The notes: generated by a model from the letters alone, not told the origin. Shown: positions 8,736 to 18,180, numbered from the stretch's first letter. The stretch: 64,000 nt of DNA from Bacillus aerolatus (GCF_009183655.1 NZ_WEIO01000003.1:124001-188000), one strand, 5' to 3'. Made by a program: numbers and translations.

Positions 8736-9701
8736 TATCGTTGGCAATTGATACGTGCGGTTTTTTTGACTTCCGGAATGCTGTAACTTTAAAGTTCTTA
8801 GTAAATGGGTTGCTATGGAGCGGGAGTCAATTTGCAAGTACTCGCGAAATGTCCGGTTTGTCATTGTGTTGTTGTGCAACAGGGCATAGTCAGTAAGTGC
8901 CTGAATGTGGGCATCACTTGAGCGGTGATTACAGCGAAGACAGTGCCATTTTCCTTTCATTCGCTTCATCGGGATGTGTTGACAGGCCGGACATTGGGCA
9001 CCTTTTAGCAGTTCGGCTTCGGAAATTTGAAATTGTTTGAGGAGATCAGGATTATGAGGAACGTGTTGGGTGACGAGTTGGTGAGCAGCTTTTTTCAGAT
9101 CTTTCGTCTTTAGTATGCTAGTTTGGTGCAGTTGGTGGAGGCGTTCGATTTTGTAAGGTACAGTTGCAGCATGGATGACTTTTTGTAGTACTTCTTTATG
9201 TTCGGGGTCAGTAGTAATTTTCGTGGTTGGAAAGCTGATGACAACAAATGGAGCGATGGGTATATCGGTAATTTTACGATTGGCAAGCCACGATGTGAGC
9301 TGGCGCTTTTGACGGCGGATTTGCAATAAAGGGTCCGAAAAAATGTCTTCGCTGTCTTCTTGGGTACGTAGAAGCTGATGGAAGAACTGGTCAAAATATA
9401 GCGTGCCGGCAATATTTTTCGTTTCGAGAATAACTGCCATGTTGGCGCAAAGGATCAGTGTGTCGATTTGAAAAAAGTGGCCATTTGCGCCAGGCAGTCT
9501 CAATCCATGAAAAATCATGTGCTGGCCCTCTTCCAGAAACGTCAAATGATAGTCAAGCGCCTCCTCACCACGGTGCCCCGCCCAACTTTTTGCCAACTCC
9601 GCTTCGACATCCGGCCGCTTTGCGTGTAGCTCTGGCAGACGCCTAGCCAATGCTTCCAGCTTATGAATCTTTAATGGAACTTCCCGCTTTTTTACTATCA
9701 A
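8730..9701 (-). CDS. NERD-domain protein with C-terminal zinc ribbon
   Basis: A 323-residue protein. Residues about 35-160 match the nuclease-related domain: GHRGEEALDYHL, GHFFQIDTLILCANMAVILETKNIAGTLYF, with the D...E-x-K catalytic pattern of the restriction-endonuclease-like fold. The C-terminal part has two Cys pairs (CPAC and CLRC), a likely zinc ribbon, then a short helical end. NERD proteins are suspected DNA-processing enzymes, but the function of this type is not established. It is probably monocistronic, and its stop codon lies inside the duplicated 251-bp segment. Confidence 0.82.
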   Translation of the reverse strand: MIVKKREVPLKIHKLEALARRLPELHAKRPDVEAELAKSWAGHRGEEALDYHLTFLEEGQHMIFHGLRLPGANGHFFQIDTLILCANMAVILETKNIAGTLYFDQFFHQLLRTQEDSEDIFSDPLLQIRRQKRQLTSWLANRKITDIPIAPFVVISFPTTKITTDPEHKEVLQKVIHAATVPYKIERLHQLHQTSILKTKDLKKAAHQLVTQHVPHNPDLLKQFQISEAELLKGAQCPACQHIPMKRMKGKWHCLRCNHRSSDAHIQALTDYALLHNNTMTNRTFREYLQIDSRSIATHLLRTLKLQHSGSQKNRTYQLPTIK

Positions 9702-9760
9702 TGGATCTGCTCCCTTCCTATATAAATGGCTCCGGAAGATACTCTCTCCCGGAGCTTTAT

Positions 9761-10588
9761 TTAAAATTTGATCGCCTGCGACAATGTGCTTGCCGTTTGG
9801 AGCGTGTCAAAGTTCAAGCCAAGCTGTACAGCAGTTTGGGCGATCTCGGGACGGATGCCTGATAATGTGGATTTAACACCGATCAAGTCGAGCGCATCGA
9901 TGAGTTGGAACAGCTGATAAGCAACCATTGTGTCGATCATGACAACTCCTGAAATATCAATGAGCAAATGATCGACCCGCTGTTTAGCGCACTGCTTTAA
10001 TGTATTTTCCAATATAAATTTGGCACGCATTGTATCAATGTCACCGACTAAAGGTAGGAGTGCAGTCCCGCTTTTTAACGTAATGACTGGTGAGCTTAGC
10101 TCGTTGATCATTTCGCGCTGTGCCTCCATTAATTTCTCTGAATAATTTTCCATTTCCTCCGTAACTTTCAAAATAACTTTGTCAAACGCCTTAATAATGA
10201 CATCTTTCCATTTATCGATGCGTTTCTGATGGATTTCCTCTCTATTTTCATCAGAGAACTCTTCAATATAGTACATATATTGTGCTCGGACTCTCATGAA
10301 CTCGCGAATAATAAAATGGAGCGGTGTATTTAAATGTTCCGGGCATCTTGATATTTCGCAAATCCACACATCAAATTTCTCATAAAACACAGACTCTTCT
10401 TCAATCAAAACGTTACACAAAAACTTGTGGAACTCAAGATTTTGTTCCTTTAAATCTTTAATCACTTTCGGGTCTTTCGAAGCGTACACACCTGAAGGAT
10501 CGCTTTTGTCCAGTGATTCATACCACTGGTCCGTCAACAACTCCGCCCGGTCTATTAAAAAAGCATGCATCTTTTTATTTAGTTCCAT
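9761..10588 (-). CDS. RsbR-like STAS-domain regulator (RsbT co-antagonist family)
   Basis: A 275-residue protein. The N-terminal alpha-helical region (about 1-150) resembles the globin-like sensor half of RsbR paralogues. The C-terminal STAS domain covers about 155-275 (INELSSPVITLKSG, LLPLVGDIDTMRAKFI, LLIDISGVVMIDTMVA, GIRPEIAQTAVQLGL). The Thr in GDIDTMRA fits the conserved RsbR phosphorylation region. Such proteins assemble stressosomes that hold RsbT and control SigB in Bacillus. No rsbS or rsbT is nearby, which is usual for orphan paralogues. I prefer ATG at 10588, preceded by AGGAGGA; an in-frame GTG at 10612 lies upstream. Confidence 0.83.
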   Translation of the reverse strand: MELNKKMHAFLIDRAELLTDQWYESLDKSDPSGVYASKDPKVIKDLKEQNLEFHKFLCNVLIEEESVFYEKFDVWICEISRCPEHLNTPLHFIIREFMRVRAQYMYYIEEFSDENREEIHQKRIDKWKDVIIKAFDKVILKVTEEMENYSEKLMEAQREMINELSSPVITLKSGTALLPLVGDIDTMRAKFILENTLKQCAKQRVDHLLIDISGVVMIDTMVAYQLFQLIDALDLIGVKSTLSGIRPEIAQTAVQLGLNFDTLQTASTLSQAIKF

Positions 10589-10739
10589 TTCTTCTCCTCC
10601 TACTTCGCCCACTTATCTATTATTCATTATACACCTAGCCTGCAAGCGAGTTGGGAATATTTTCATCGATGAAGTTATTTTAACGAACAAGAATGTTAGT
10701 CGGCCTGTTCGCTTCGGGAAATACAAAAGAAGTTTTGCA

Positions 10740-11050
10740 ATTTGCTAGATTTGCGCACCGACTCATCTGTTTTCTGCGCGGAGACTCCAAGCTTGTGCAC
10801 GCCACCTCCCGAGAAGATCCTAATGACAGCCGGCTGGCGCCGGTTTTCGAAAAAACGGGGCGCGCACCGGCGTATCTCAGCTTTTGCGTATGATAAGCGT
10901 GCCAGCTTGGCTTGTGCGCGGCTAACCGCCATTTGTGCGCGAACTTTTGTCGATTGTGCACGGGTTTGCCGAATTTATGCACGAATCCCCCGGTTATGCA
11001 CCGACTCACCTATTTTCTGCGCAGAGATTCCAAATTTATGCACGCCGCTT
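10740..11050 (-). repeat. 21-bp-period array 2
   Basis: The array lies in the divergent gap between the RsbR-like gene and the MVF gene. Read on the plus strand the core appears as TTRTGCRC. TGC positions include 10775, 10796, 10915, 10936, 10957, 10978, 10997, 11018 and 11039: 21-bp steps with one 19-bp step (10978 to 10997). Around 10821-10860 it contains the companion motif (CAGCCGGCTGGCGCCGG) also present in arrays 3 and 5. No promoter or ORF with a ribosome site explains the region. Confidence 0.85.
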
Positions 11051-11150
11051 CCCCCTCGCTCCTAGGGAACACACCCTTAACTTCCCACCTATTTTACGGT
11101 ATTATTAAGTATTGAGTTTTTCATTCCAGACTTATATTGAGGTGGGTTTT

Positions 11151-12668
11151 GTGTCGTTGAAGAAGACGGCTCTCTGGCTCGGATTGCTTGCGCTTGTTGT
11201 GAAGTTTTCCGGCTTTTTGAGAGAGAGTATTATTGCACGGGAGTTTGGGGCAAGTGATTATACGGATGGATATTTGCTGGCGTTTTCGTTTATTACGCTT
11301 GTGATTGCGATGATTGCCGGCGGGTTTAATAATGTGTTTTTGCCGCTGTATGTGAAAAATCGCAAGGATGCTCCGGAGAAAACGGAGCGGAATGCGAGTG
11401 CGATTATGAATGTGACGGTGCTGCTGTTTATCGGCGTATCTATTCTCGGGTGGGTGCTGGCACCGTTCTTCGTTCCGCTCATTTACGGAAATATGAATCC
11501 GGCCACAGAAGAAACGGCTGTGGCGATTACGCGCTTTTTCTTCCTATTTATGAGTGCGATTGCGCTGAACGGAATTTTGGATTCTTATTTACAAGGGCGG
11601 CGAATTTTCGTACCGTCGCAAATATCGAAGCTTTCAGCGACGCTCATGGGTGCGATATTCGCTCTGCTTTTTTCCGATCAGTGGGGCATTAACAGTTTGG
11701 CGTACGGATTTATTTTCGGAACCGTGCTCGGCATTTTGATTCAGCTGTTCTTTTTACTGAAAAAAGACTGGCGCTGGAGTCCGGCGCTGAAAGTAGAAGA
11801 AGACTTTCGCCGCGCATTTATTGTGCTGCTCATTCCTTCTTTGCTGAATTCAGTAGTTGGCCAGATTAATATGTTCGTCAACAAAGCGTTTGCGGCTAAT
11901 ACGGTCGAAGGTGCGGTGACCTATTTAAACAACGCCTCCTTAATTACGAGCATTCCGCATACGATTTATGGCACGACGATTGCGGTCATTATTTTTACGT
12001 TATTATCCGAACAAGTTGATCAGCCGAAAAAGTTCCAAGAAACGTTTTTCATGGGCATGCAAATTTCCTTGTTAACGCTGGCGCCGATTGCGGCTGGATT
12101 ATTCCTTGTCGGCCAGGAAGCGATCGCGTTCATTTTCCAGCGCGGGAAATTTACAGCGGACGATACGTACAACACGTATTTGGCACTTATGTTTTATTTG
12201 CCGATCATCGTTGCTCAAGGGCTGCAATACATCGTGTCGAAGTCGATGTATGCCCGCGGGAAAACGAACATTGTTTTTCGCATCAGTGTGACGACGATTG
12301 CTTTGAACGTGCTGCTAAACTGGCTATTCGTCGGGCCGTTCGGCTACCCGGGTCTCGCACTGACAAGTTCGTTCGTTTCTATTTACTATTTAACCGTCAG
12401 TACGATTTTCGTGTATAAAGATTTTGAGAAAAAAGAAGCGACGCGGCTGTTCGGTTTGATTGGGCGTGTTGTGATTGTTACAGCAGTCATGGTCATTCCC
12501 CTTTACTTCTTGAAAAAATTCACGCCGATTTCCGATTTGTATTCACTTTGGCAGCTGCTCATTATCGTTCCGCTCGGCGTTCTGTTATACACATCCGGCT
12601 TGTTCCTCTTTTATAAAGAAGGATTCCGTCAGCTGTTGAACCTTGTGAAAAGAAAAGCGCGGGCGTAA
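11151..12668 (+). CDS. MurJ/MviN-family (MVF) lipid flippase
   Basis: An integral membrane protein of 505 residues with about 13-14 hydrophobic segments. It has MVF/MATE-like signatures: FSGFLRESIIAREFGASDYTDGYLLAF near the N-terminus, LNGILDSYLQGRRIFVPSQ, VVGQINMFVNKAFA, FQRGKFTADDT. The family flips lipid-linked precursors (lipid II for MurJ). B. subtilis MurJ is encoded elsewhere, so this could be a second copy serving another glycan such as the SCWP; sequence alone does not decide. I place the start at GTG 11151 after TTGAGGTGGG. A lipoprotein gene follows 15 bases later. Confidence 0.82.
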   Translation: MSLKKTALWLGLLALVVKFSGFLRESIIAREFGASDYTDGYLLAFSFITLVIAMIAGGFNNVFLPLYVKNRKDAPEKTERNASAIMNVTVLLFIGVSILGWVLAPFFVPLIYGNMNPATEETAVAITRFFFLFMSAIALNGILDSYLQGRRIFVPSQISKLSATLMGAIFALLFSDQWGINSLAYGFIFGTVLGILIQLFFLLKKDWRWSPALKVEEDFRRAFIVLLIPSLLNSVVGQINMFVNKAFAANTVEGAVTYLNNASLITSIPHTIYGTTIAVIIFTLLSEQVDQPKKFQETFFMGMQISLLTLAPIAAGLFLVGQEAIAFIFQRGKFTADDTYNTYLALMFYLPIIVAQGLQYIVSKSMYARGKTNIVFRISVTTIALNVLLNWLFVGPFGYPGLALTSSFVSIYYLTVSTIFVYKDFEKKEATRLFGLIGRVVIVTAVMVIPLYFLKKFTPISDLYSLWQLLIIVPLGVLLYTSGLFLFYKEGFRQLLNLVKRKARA

Positions 12669-12683
12669 GGCAGGTGAAAGAAA

Positions 12684-14195
12684 ATGAAATACTGGATGTT
12701 CATGATGCTGGCGGCTGTTTTTCTGTTGGCAGGCTGTACGGAAGAGGATAATGGCAGCAAAACAGCCGCCAGAGAAACGGTGTCGCTCGGGAAAACAGCG
12801 CTTCATCTGGAACAGGATTTACGTTTACTAAAAAAGAAAGAGTCGAGTTTGTCTTCCTTTTATAAAGACGTTCTTTATACGTATGAATGGAAAAATCAAG
12901 GGCAGTTGAAAATCAAGGTGCGCACGATCAACAACGGCGACCGCTTCGTCATGATGCAGCTGAAAAATATATCTACTGAGCCGCTTACATTGAAAGCGGA
13001 CGTGCCGCAGCCGGAAGCAACCGATTATTATTTTATCGACTGGCATAAAGAAACGGAGCCGCGGGAGCATGATCCGGTCATCGGCATCGATGCAACAACA
13101 CCTCCGTCTGGCTTGCTGCGCTACTCGGCGGACGGGCGCTTTCTATATGAAGCAGTCGTGAGCAAGCAATATCACTCCAAGAGACTGACTAAGCTCTATG
13201 ACAACGGTCAGCAGAGCACGATTCGCGATCTGACTACAGAAATGGAAGCGCTGAAGCATGACGAGTCTGGATTTTCTTTTACACTCGAAGCGCCGCCAAA
13301 ACAAATTGCGGAGCAGTGGTTTTTGCTCGCGGGCGAACCTCTTTTTAAACATGCCGATCATTTAAGCAATTGGATCGATTTTCAGCACAATCATTTTAAA
13401 GAGGTAAATAACTGGTTCACTGTGAGCGGCGCGTTGAAAAAGCTTCCTTGGTCGACCGAGCCATTTACGAAAAACGGCTACGGCCGCCATCTCGGCACGC
13501 TCGTGGAAAAAGAAGCGATTGATCGCTATTTTAAATTGAAAGACCGCTATTTTTATAATTTAATGGCGCAGTCGGTCGCCAACTTAATGGAATACCGCCA
13601 TCAGAAAAACCATCCGATTTGGAAAACGGAATATACGAGCACATGGCTGAAGCAGAAATATGAAATTACTTCTCCTTACCTCGATACACGGCATAATGAA
13701 CTGATTGCTTTATACTTATACCGAATTGGCAAGGAATTTGATGAAAAAGAATTGATGAACGCCTTGCCTACTTACAGCGACTACTTGCTGAACTTAATTG
13801 CGATTGATAACATCGTGCCGACCGAAAAAGGCTTTCTTCCGGCCGATTATTACTCGCCGCATCAAGGCAAGCAATTCATCCATACATCGCTCAACCACGC
13901 GCTCGGTGAAGCAAATTTGCTGATCGATGCGTACGAAGCGACGGGACAGAAAAAATACTTGCTCGCCGCCCGCGAGATCCGGCTCGGCATCGAATCACTC
14001 GGCACGAAATGGATCCGCCCAAACGGCGACCTTTGGTATCAAGTGAACCGCGACCTCACCTTCGACGGCAATGACTACGAGCAGCTCACACTCGACGACC
14101 TTGAGCGTCACGAGAAAAAATGGCAAGCACTCGGCGGCAACAAAAGCCCGGTGCTCCAAAAACTAATCGAAAGCAAGAAGAAAGCCATCCGCTAG
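12684..14195 (+). CDS. Lipoprotein of unknown function, paired with the MVF flippase
   Basis: A 503-residue protein. The signal peptide ends in the lipobox L-A-G-C (Cys18), so it should be lipid-anchored outside the membrane. Residues about 40-130 look beta-rich. About 220-480 is helical, with aromatic-rich stretches (NNWFTVSGALKKLPWSTEPFT begins one; RHNELIALYLYRIG; HTSLNHALGEANLLIDAYEATG), reminiscent of alpha/alpha-barrel sugar-active proteins such as the glucuronyl C5-epimerase C-terminal domain. I do not claim that activity. Immediate co-transcription with the MVF gene suggests a shared role in exported polysaccharide handling. Its stop codon lies inside a terminator palindrome. Confidence 0.75.
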   Translation: MKYWMFMMLAAVFLLAGCTEEDNGSKTAARETVSLGKTALHLEQDLRLLKKKESSLSSFYKDVLYTYEWKNQGQLKIKVRTINNGDRFVMMQLKNISTEPLTLKADVPQPEATDYYFIDWHKETEPREHDPVIGIDATTPPSGLLRYSADGRFLYEAVVSKQYHSKRLTKLYDNGQQSTIRDLTTEMEALKHDESGFSFTLEAPPKQIAEQWFLLAGEPLFKHADHLSNWIDFQHNHFKEVNNWFTVSGALKKLPWSTEPFTKNGYGRHLGTLVEKEAIDRYFKLKDRYFYNLMAQSVANLMEYRHQKNHPIWKTEYTSTWLKQKYEITSPYLDTRHNELIALYLYRIGKEFDEKELMNALPTYSDYLLNLIAIDNIVPTEKGFLPADYYSPHQGKQFIHTSLNHALGEANLLIDAYEATGQKKYLLAAREIRLGIESLGTKWIRPNGDLWYQVNRDLTFDGNDYEQLTLDDLERHEKKWQALGGNKSPVLQKLIESKKKAIR

Positions 14196-14207
14196 CGGAT
14201 GGCTTTT
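14183..14207 (+). terminator. Terminator overlapping the lipoprotein stop codon
   Basis: A perfect 22-base palindrome (AGCCATCCG CTAG CGGATGGCT, 14183-14204) followed by TTT. The TAG in its centre (14193-14195) is the stop codon of the preceding gene. Confidence 0.8.
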
Positions 14208-14225
14208 CGTTGTGGAGCGGGGTAA

Positions 14226-14512
14226 CTGTTGCAGTCGGTTGGGGGATTATAGACAGCTGGCATACATTTGCAGGCAGTTAAGAACTAATTACAGTCGGCT
14301 GACGCCGATTTACAATCAAAACCGCTGCGTTTGTGCGCGGCCTACTAGTTTTTATGCACAGGCTTTTGTCGATTATGCGCGGCTGGCGGTGATTTATGCA
14401 TGGGCCAAGGGCTTATGCGCGAATTCTATGAGTTTGTGCGCCGCTTTACTCGATTTATGCACGACAATCATTAATTTGTGCACCGACTTGAAGCATTTGT
14501 GCACGGCCTCAG
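14226..14512 (-). repeat. 21-bp-period array 3
   Basis: Nine clear cores between convergent genes, seen on the plus strand as TTRTGCRC. They are preceded by about four degenerate units (ACAG/ACAA in place of TGCAC) in the same 21-base phase. All steps are 21 bp except one of 19 bp (between GGTGATTTATGCATG and GGGCTTATGCGCG). Read in the GYGCANAA orientation, the order of steps is 21x4, 19, 21x3, the same as array 1. The companion motif (CAGTCGGCTGACGCCGAT) lies at about 14292-14309. Confidence 0.88.
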
Positions 14513-14525
14513 ATCCCGGCGCCCA

Positions 14526-14558
14526 TCAAAAACCCCTCCAGGCACGGCCTGAAGGGGT
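14526..14558 (-). terminator. Terminator of the SLH-glucosaminidase gene
   Basis: On the minus strand ACCCCTTCAGGC pairs with GCCTGGAGGGGT around a 3-base loop, then TTTTT. It lies 13 bases past the stop codon. Confidence 0.9.
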
Positions 14559-14570
14559 CTACTAATCAAC

Positions 14571-16580
14571 TTATTTCGCAATCGGCAACGGAGTCACGTA
14601 TTGGGAATATACGTATGCTTCGTTGTATGCCAATTCGTCTGAGATGACTTTTTGCCAGCCTGAGACTGGGTTGCCGAGCATAGCAACTGGCATGCCAGCT
14701 TCTCTGTAGGCGAATTGGATGGTGCCGTTTGGCAGGGAGCGAACGTTTAAGTTTTCTACATTCGTCAAGCCAATTTGGTATTGGCCGAAGTCTTTTTGGC
14801 CGAGGGCTTTGTCGATCCGGTACATGTGACCGGCAACTTTAGCTCCCCAGTCAATGTCAGACGCGTACCTTACATTAATGCCGACGCCTTTGTTTCCTGG
14901 TGCGGCTCCGTTAGCAATCGTCTGTTTCCAGGCAGTAGCCGGATTCGGAATGACGTAACGGTCGTTTAAGTAGCCGTCAGCTAAATGGTATACACTGTCT
15001 TCTGGAGTCGGAAATGACTTTCCTTCTTCCGGTTTGCTGTCATAAACGGCAATTCCGAACAGGTTGTTGTTTTTATACGCATGCCCGCTTGTGCCGTAGT
15101 CACTTTCATGGATGGCCATGCCCAACATCATGAGTGCGTTAATGCGCTTTTCTGCTTCAACCTTTTTAAGGGTTGCGCCCAGGCCTAGCAGTTTGCTCTT
15201 TTTCGTCGCGTCTTTATATTTTGCAAGACCTGTTGCTTCTCTTTCAGCGAGTGCTTGGTTAATGTAGCTGTCCAGTTCATCCGCTGTATAGTTCGTTGTT
15301 GACCGTGCAGATAAAAACTGGAAGTACTGATAAGCGGTTCCGGCTACGCGGCCTCGGTCATTATAAAACGTGGCATTGTCCCAGCTGTAGTACTTGTTTC
15401 CTGCAGTCATAAAATCTGGTGCCGGTCCAGCAAGAAATGAAGCGTATCTATTCGCTGAATACAAATAAATATGATAATACAATTCTCCATTTTTCACGTT
15501 GTAGTAGCTGCGTCCTGGTGCGCCTTCAAAAGGAACTAAAATGCTGTCTTCGTGTTTCATGTAAAATTCTTTTCCACCAAGAGAAACTTTCACAAAGTTT
15601 TCGTTCGATGTAATATATTTCACTTCATTGTTGAATCCGGCAGATGTAGGCATGTACGCTTTTAATGTCTTTAACGTCGAGTCACTAAACAGGGTGACTG
15701 TCGCTTTCGTACTGCCGGCAAACACCATGCCTCCGTTTGTTTTCATGTGAATGATTTTGTTGTTTTTCAAGATCAATTCTTGACCACGGCTGTCCATTGC
15801 CTGCTTTGCAGTTTCGTACGTGCTGTATGACAGAGACGAATAAGTCAGCTTGCCCGTTGAATCGATGTCAGCTAATTGGTAAGGCTTCGCTGGCTCTGGC
15901 TGCGGCTGTGGTTCCGGCTCTTCTTTCGGCGGTTCAGGTTCTGTCACAGGCGGTCCAACCGGATCCGGAGATGATTCTCCGTTTGCTTTCGCCGCTTCCA
16001 GCAGGCGGTAAATGAATGCCGCTGCGTGGTCGCGTCTGGCATTTTCCGCCGGGTTAAATATTGTGCTAGAGTAGCCTTGAATAATTCCAAGAGAGACCGC
16101 TTTACCGATGGCGATTTTATGGGCAGAGCTGAGTCCTTCCACGTCGGCAAAGCCGGATGGTTTATACTCAACGTCCATGCCTAAATAATCAAACGCATTG
16201 CTAATCATCAGTGCCATATCCTGTCTCGTAATTAAAGCATCCGGATGGAAACGGCCGTCTGATCCGCCGTTGACAATTTTCGCGGCTGCCGCTGCATTCA
16301 CGCCAGGTGCCAGCTTTAACGTTGACGGCACGTCTTTAAAAGTGGACGGCCCTTCTGGCAATTTCAGCGCACGCGTTAAGAAAGTGGCGAATTCTGCGCG
16401 AGTGACATTTTGTCTCGGCTTGAGATCACCGTTGGCGTAGCCTTGCATGACTCCCGCCTCGACCATCGCCTTCATTTGATCTTCTAATGTCACTGCTGCT
16501 GCTTTCGTGTTTAAAGGCGAAAAAAGTGGGAATAACAAAACAAATGACATAAGTAGCGCAACAATTTTCTTTTGATTCAA
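14571..16580 (-). CDS. SLH-anchored N-acetylglucosaminidase with SH3b domain
   Basis: A 669-residue secreted cell-wall hydrolase. Order: signal peptide (about 1-28), three SLH repeats (about 30-200; QNVTRAEFATFLTRAL, LITRQDMALMISNAF, NARRDHAAAFIYRLL), a Pro/Glu-rich linker (about 205-235), a central region, then a LytG/Bax-type glucosaminidase domain (about 460-600) with the catalytic Glu in GMAIHESDYGTSGHAY. The C-terminal bacterial SH3 ends with NVRSLPNG and GWQKV. It starts with TTG at 16580, seven bases after AAAGGAG. It is the first of four SLH-anchored enzymes in a row on the minus strand. Confidence 0.88.
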   Translation of the reverse strand: MNQKKIVALLMSFVLLFPLFSPLNTKAAAVTLEDQMKAMVEAGVMQGYANGDLKPRQNVTRAEFATFLTRALKLPEGPSTFKDVPSTLKLAPGVNAAAAAKIVNGGSDGRFHPDALITRQDMALMISNAFDYLGMDVEYKPSGFADVEGLSSAHKIAIGKAVSLGIIQGYSSTIFNPAENARRDHAAAFIYRLLEAAKANGESSPDPVGPPVTEPEPPKEEPEPQPQPEPAKPYQLADIDSTGKLTYSSLSYSTYETAKQAMDSRGQELILKNNKIIHMKTNGGMVFAGSTKATVTLFSDSTLKTLKAYMPTSAGFNNEVKYITSNENFVKVSLGGKEFYMKHEDSILVPFEGAPGRSYYNVKNGELYYHIYLYSANRYASFLAGPAPDFMTAGNKYYSWDNATFYNDRGRVAGTAYQYFQFLSARSTTNYTADELDSYINQALAEREATGLAKYKDATKKSKLLGLGATLKKVEAEKRINALMMLGMAIHESDYGTSGHAYKNNNLFGIAVYDSKPEEGKSFPTPEDSVYHLADGYLNDRYVIPNPATAWKQTIANGAAPGNKGVGINVRYASDIDWGAKVAGHMYRIDKALGQKDFGQYQIGLTNVENLNVRSLPNGTIQFAYREAGMPVAMLGNPVSGWQKVISDELAYNEAYVYSQYVTPLPIAK

Positions 16581-16690
16581 TGTGGTACTCCTTTCGAGAA
16601 CAAAATTTCCTTTTTTACACTCTTTTATTCTATCGGATGAAGCGCGGGAATTTAATAGATAAAAAGGATAATTTTTATTAAGATTTTATT

Positions 16691-16725
16691 AAAAAAGTAG
16701 CCTCGGAACAATTTCCAAGGCTACT
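16691..16725 (-). terminator. Terminator of the NlpC/P60-SLH gene
   Basis: A 13-bp stem AGTAGCCTTGGAA / TTCCGAGGCTACT (one mismatch) with a 4-base loop, followed by TTTTT on the minus strand. Confidence 0.88.
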
Positions 16726-16739
16726 GATTCTATTATTTA

Positions 16740-17756
16740 TTATTTTGCGTTCATAGAGTTATAGATTGCTGTCGTGAATACTTCACGAGTGGCACGGTGG
16801 TCACCGTAGTATTTATCTGTTTTGAATACGCCTACTTTGTCGATAGCGCTCATTGTAATGATTGGCTCATATGCCCAGTACTGATTGCCAACGTCTGCAT
16901 AAGAGTTAGACGCTGCTGCTGCGTTACCCAATTTTAAATCAAACGCTCTTTGAACGATGACAGCCATTTCCGTACGGCTCATGTATTCATCAGGACGGAA
17001 TGTTTTGTCCGGGAAGCCGTTGATGATGCCCGCTTCGCGAATCGCAGCAATGTCTACTGCAAAACGGTTGGATTTTGGCACGTCTTTAAAGTGGCTCATA
17101 ACGACCGGTTTGCGATCAAGTACACGGTTAATAATCGCTGCCGCTTGTCCACGTGTAACCGGCTGATCCGGTCTGAACGTGTAATCATCAAATCCTTGGA
17201 TGACGTTTTTATCAGTTAAAGCAGTGATTGCTTCATATGTTGCGTCTGTTTTTTCGACATCTTTAAAGCCGTCAAAATGCTCGACTACGCGTTTCGCACC
17301 CGCGTATTTTGGACCCCAGTAAGAGTCGTTCATTGAAACAAGGGCAATCCCTTTGCTGCTTGTTGCATTCAATACCATGTTGTTTCCTGCATAAATACCG
17401 ACATGTGAAATTCCTTGTCTGTATGTGTTTTTATAGAAAATTAAGTCTCCAGGAACTAATTCGCTTTTTGAAACTGATGTCCCAATTTTATATTGCTGGT
17501 CTGTCGTTCTTGGGATGGAGACTCCTTCATTTTTATATACATATTGAGTAAACCCTGAACAGTCAAATCCGCGCGGCGTTGTGCCTCCCCATACGTAAGG
17601 AACACCCATGAATTTTTTTCCGAAGTCTATCATTGATTCTCCAATTGATGCCGCTTGTACTTGTGTATGTGAAAGTGTAGGTATTGCGACTGGTGCCGTT
17701 GTCATTAACATAAAAGAAGCTAATCCACTTGCTACAATCTTTTTAAATTTACTCAC
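16740..17756 (-). CDS. SLH-anchored NlpC/P60 endopeptidase
   Basis: A 338-residue secreted peptidoglycan peptidase. After the signal peptide (cleavage near VQAASIG) the NlpC/P60 domain spans about 38-160, with PYVWGGTTPRGFDCSGF (catalytic Cys) and GISHVGIYAGNNMVLNA (catalytic His). Three SLH repeats follow (about 165-335; QPVTRGQAAAIINRVL, EYMSRTEMAVIVQRAF). The domain order is opposite to its glucosaminidase and amidase neighbours. It starts with GTG at 17756 after AGGGGG. It probably cuts gamma-D-Glu-DAP bonds, as is usual for the family. Confidence 0.9.
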   Translation of the reverse strand: MSKFKKIVASGLASFMLMTTAPVAIPTLSHTQVQAASIGESMIDFGKKFMGVPYVWGGTTPRGFDCSGFTQYVYKNEGVSIPRTTDQQYKIGTSVSKSELVPGDLIFYKNTYRQGISHVGIYAGNNMVLNATSSKGIALVSMNDSYWGPKYAGAKRVVEHFDGFKDVEKTDATYEAITALTDKNVIQGFDDYTFRPDQPVTRGQAAAIINRVLDRKPVVMSHFKDVPKSNRFAVDIAAIREAGIINGFPDKTFRPDEYMSRTEMAVIVQRAFDLKLGNAAAASNSYADVGNQYWAYEPIITMSAIDKVGVFKTDKYYGDHRATREVFTTAIYNSMNAK

Positions 17757-18143
17757 GGTAAACCCCCTGAAATATTGAAAAAATTTCTCTCTATTTTTTC
17801 TCGATGAAGCTATTGTAGCAAAAATAAACCTACTATTCTTTTACGTTTGCATTACATTCACGTTTCGCTATGTAACTTACAAAAAGACCGACATTACAAC
17901 ATTTCCAACCTTCCCATACATTGGAAAATACACAGATTGATATAATCCGCCCGTTTTTCATCGAATAATACATAATGGTGTAACATTGAAACAAAACAGT
18001 AATATAACAGAATTTACTGAAAATTAATTTTGGATAATGATGAGATTTGTTGAAATGTGTTTCTGTAAAAGCAGGATGGTCCTGATTCTGACAGATTTGG
18101 CCTGTAATACTCCGTTTCCAGTCAATAAACGAGTTTCCTCGCA
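17757..18143. other. Intergenic region with no gene seen
   Basis: About 390 AT-rich bases between two minus-strand genes. No ORF with a ribosome site and no repeat-family copy were seen. It presumably holds the promoter of the NlpC/P60 gene. Confidence 0.4.
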
Positions 18144-18180
18144 AAGAAGGCTGCCCGCTTCATACGGGCAGCCTTCTTTT
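18144..18180 (-). terminator. Terminator of the SLH-subtilase gene
   Basis: A 14-bp perfect stem AAGAAGGCTGCCCG / CGGGCAGCCTTCTT around a 7-base loop. On the minus strand the second arm ends in TTCTTT; on the plus strand it ends in TTCTTTTTTT. It directly abuts the stop codon at 18181. Confidence 0.85.

Noticed and set aside
10742-14565. ORFs across arrays 2 and 3 (e.g. 10742-11065 and 14212-14565) with a heptad of hydrophobic-Cys-Ala/Thr
   Set aside because: 21 bp is seven codons, so an open frame gives a false heptad. The conserved 19-bp step shifts the frame (YA becomes LC in the 14 kb ORF), array 1 has stops in that frame, and no ribosome sites exist.
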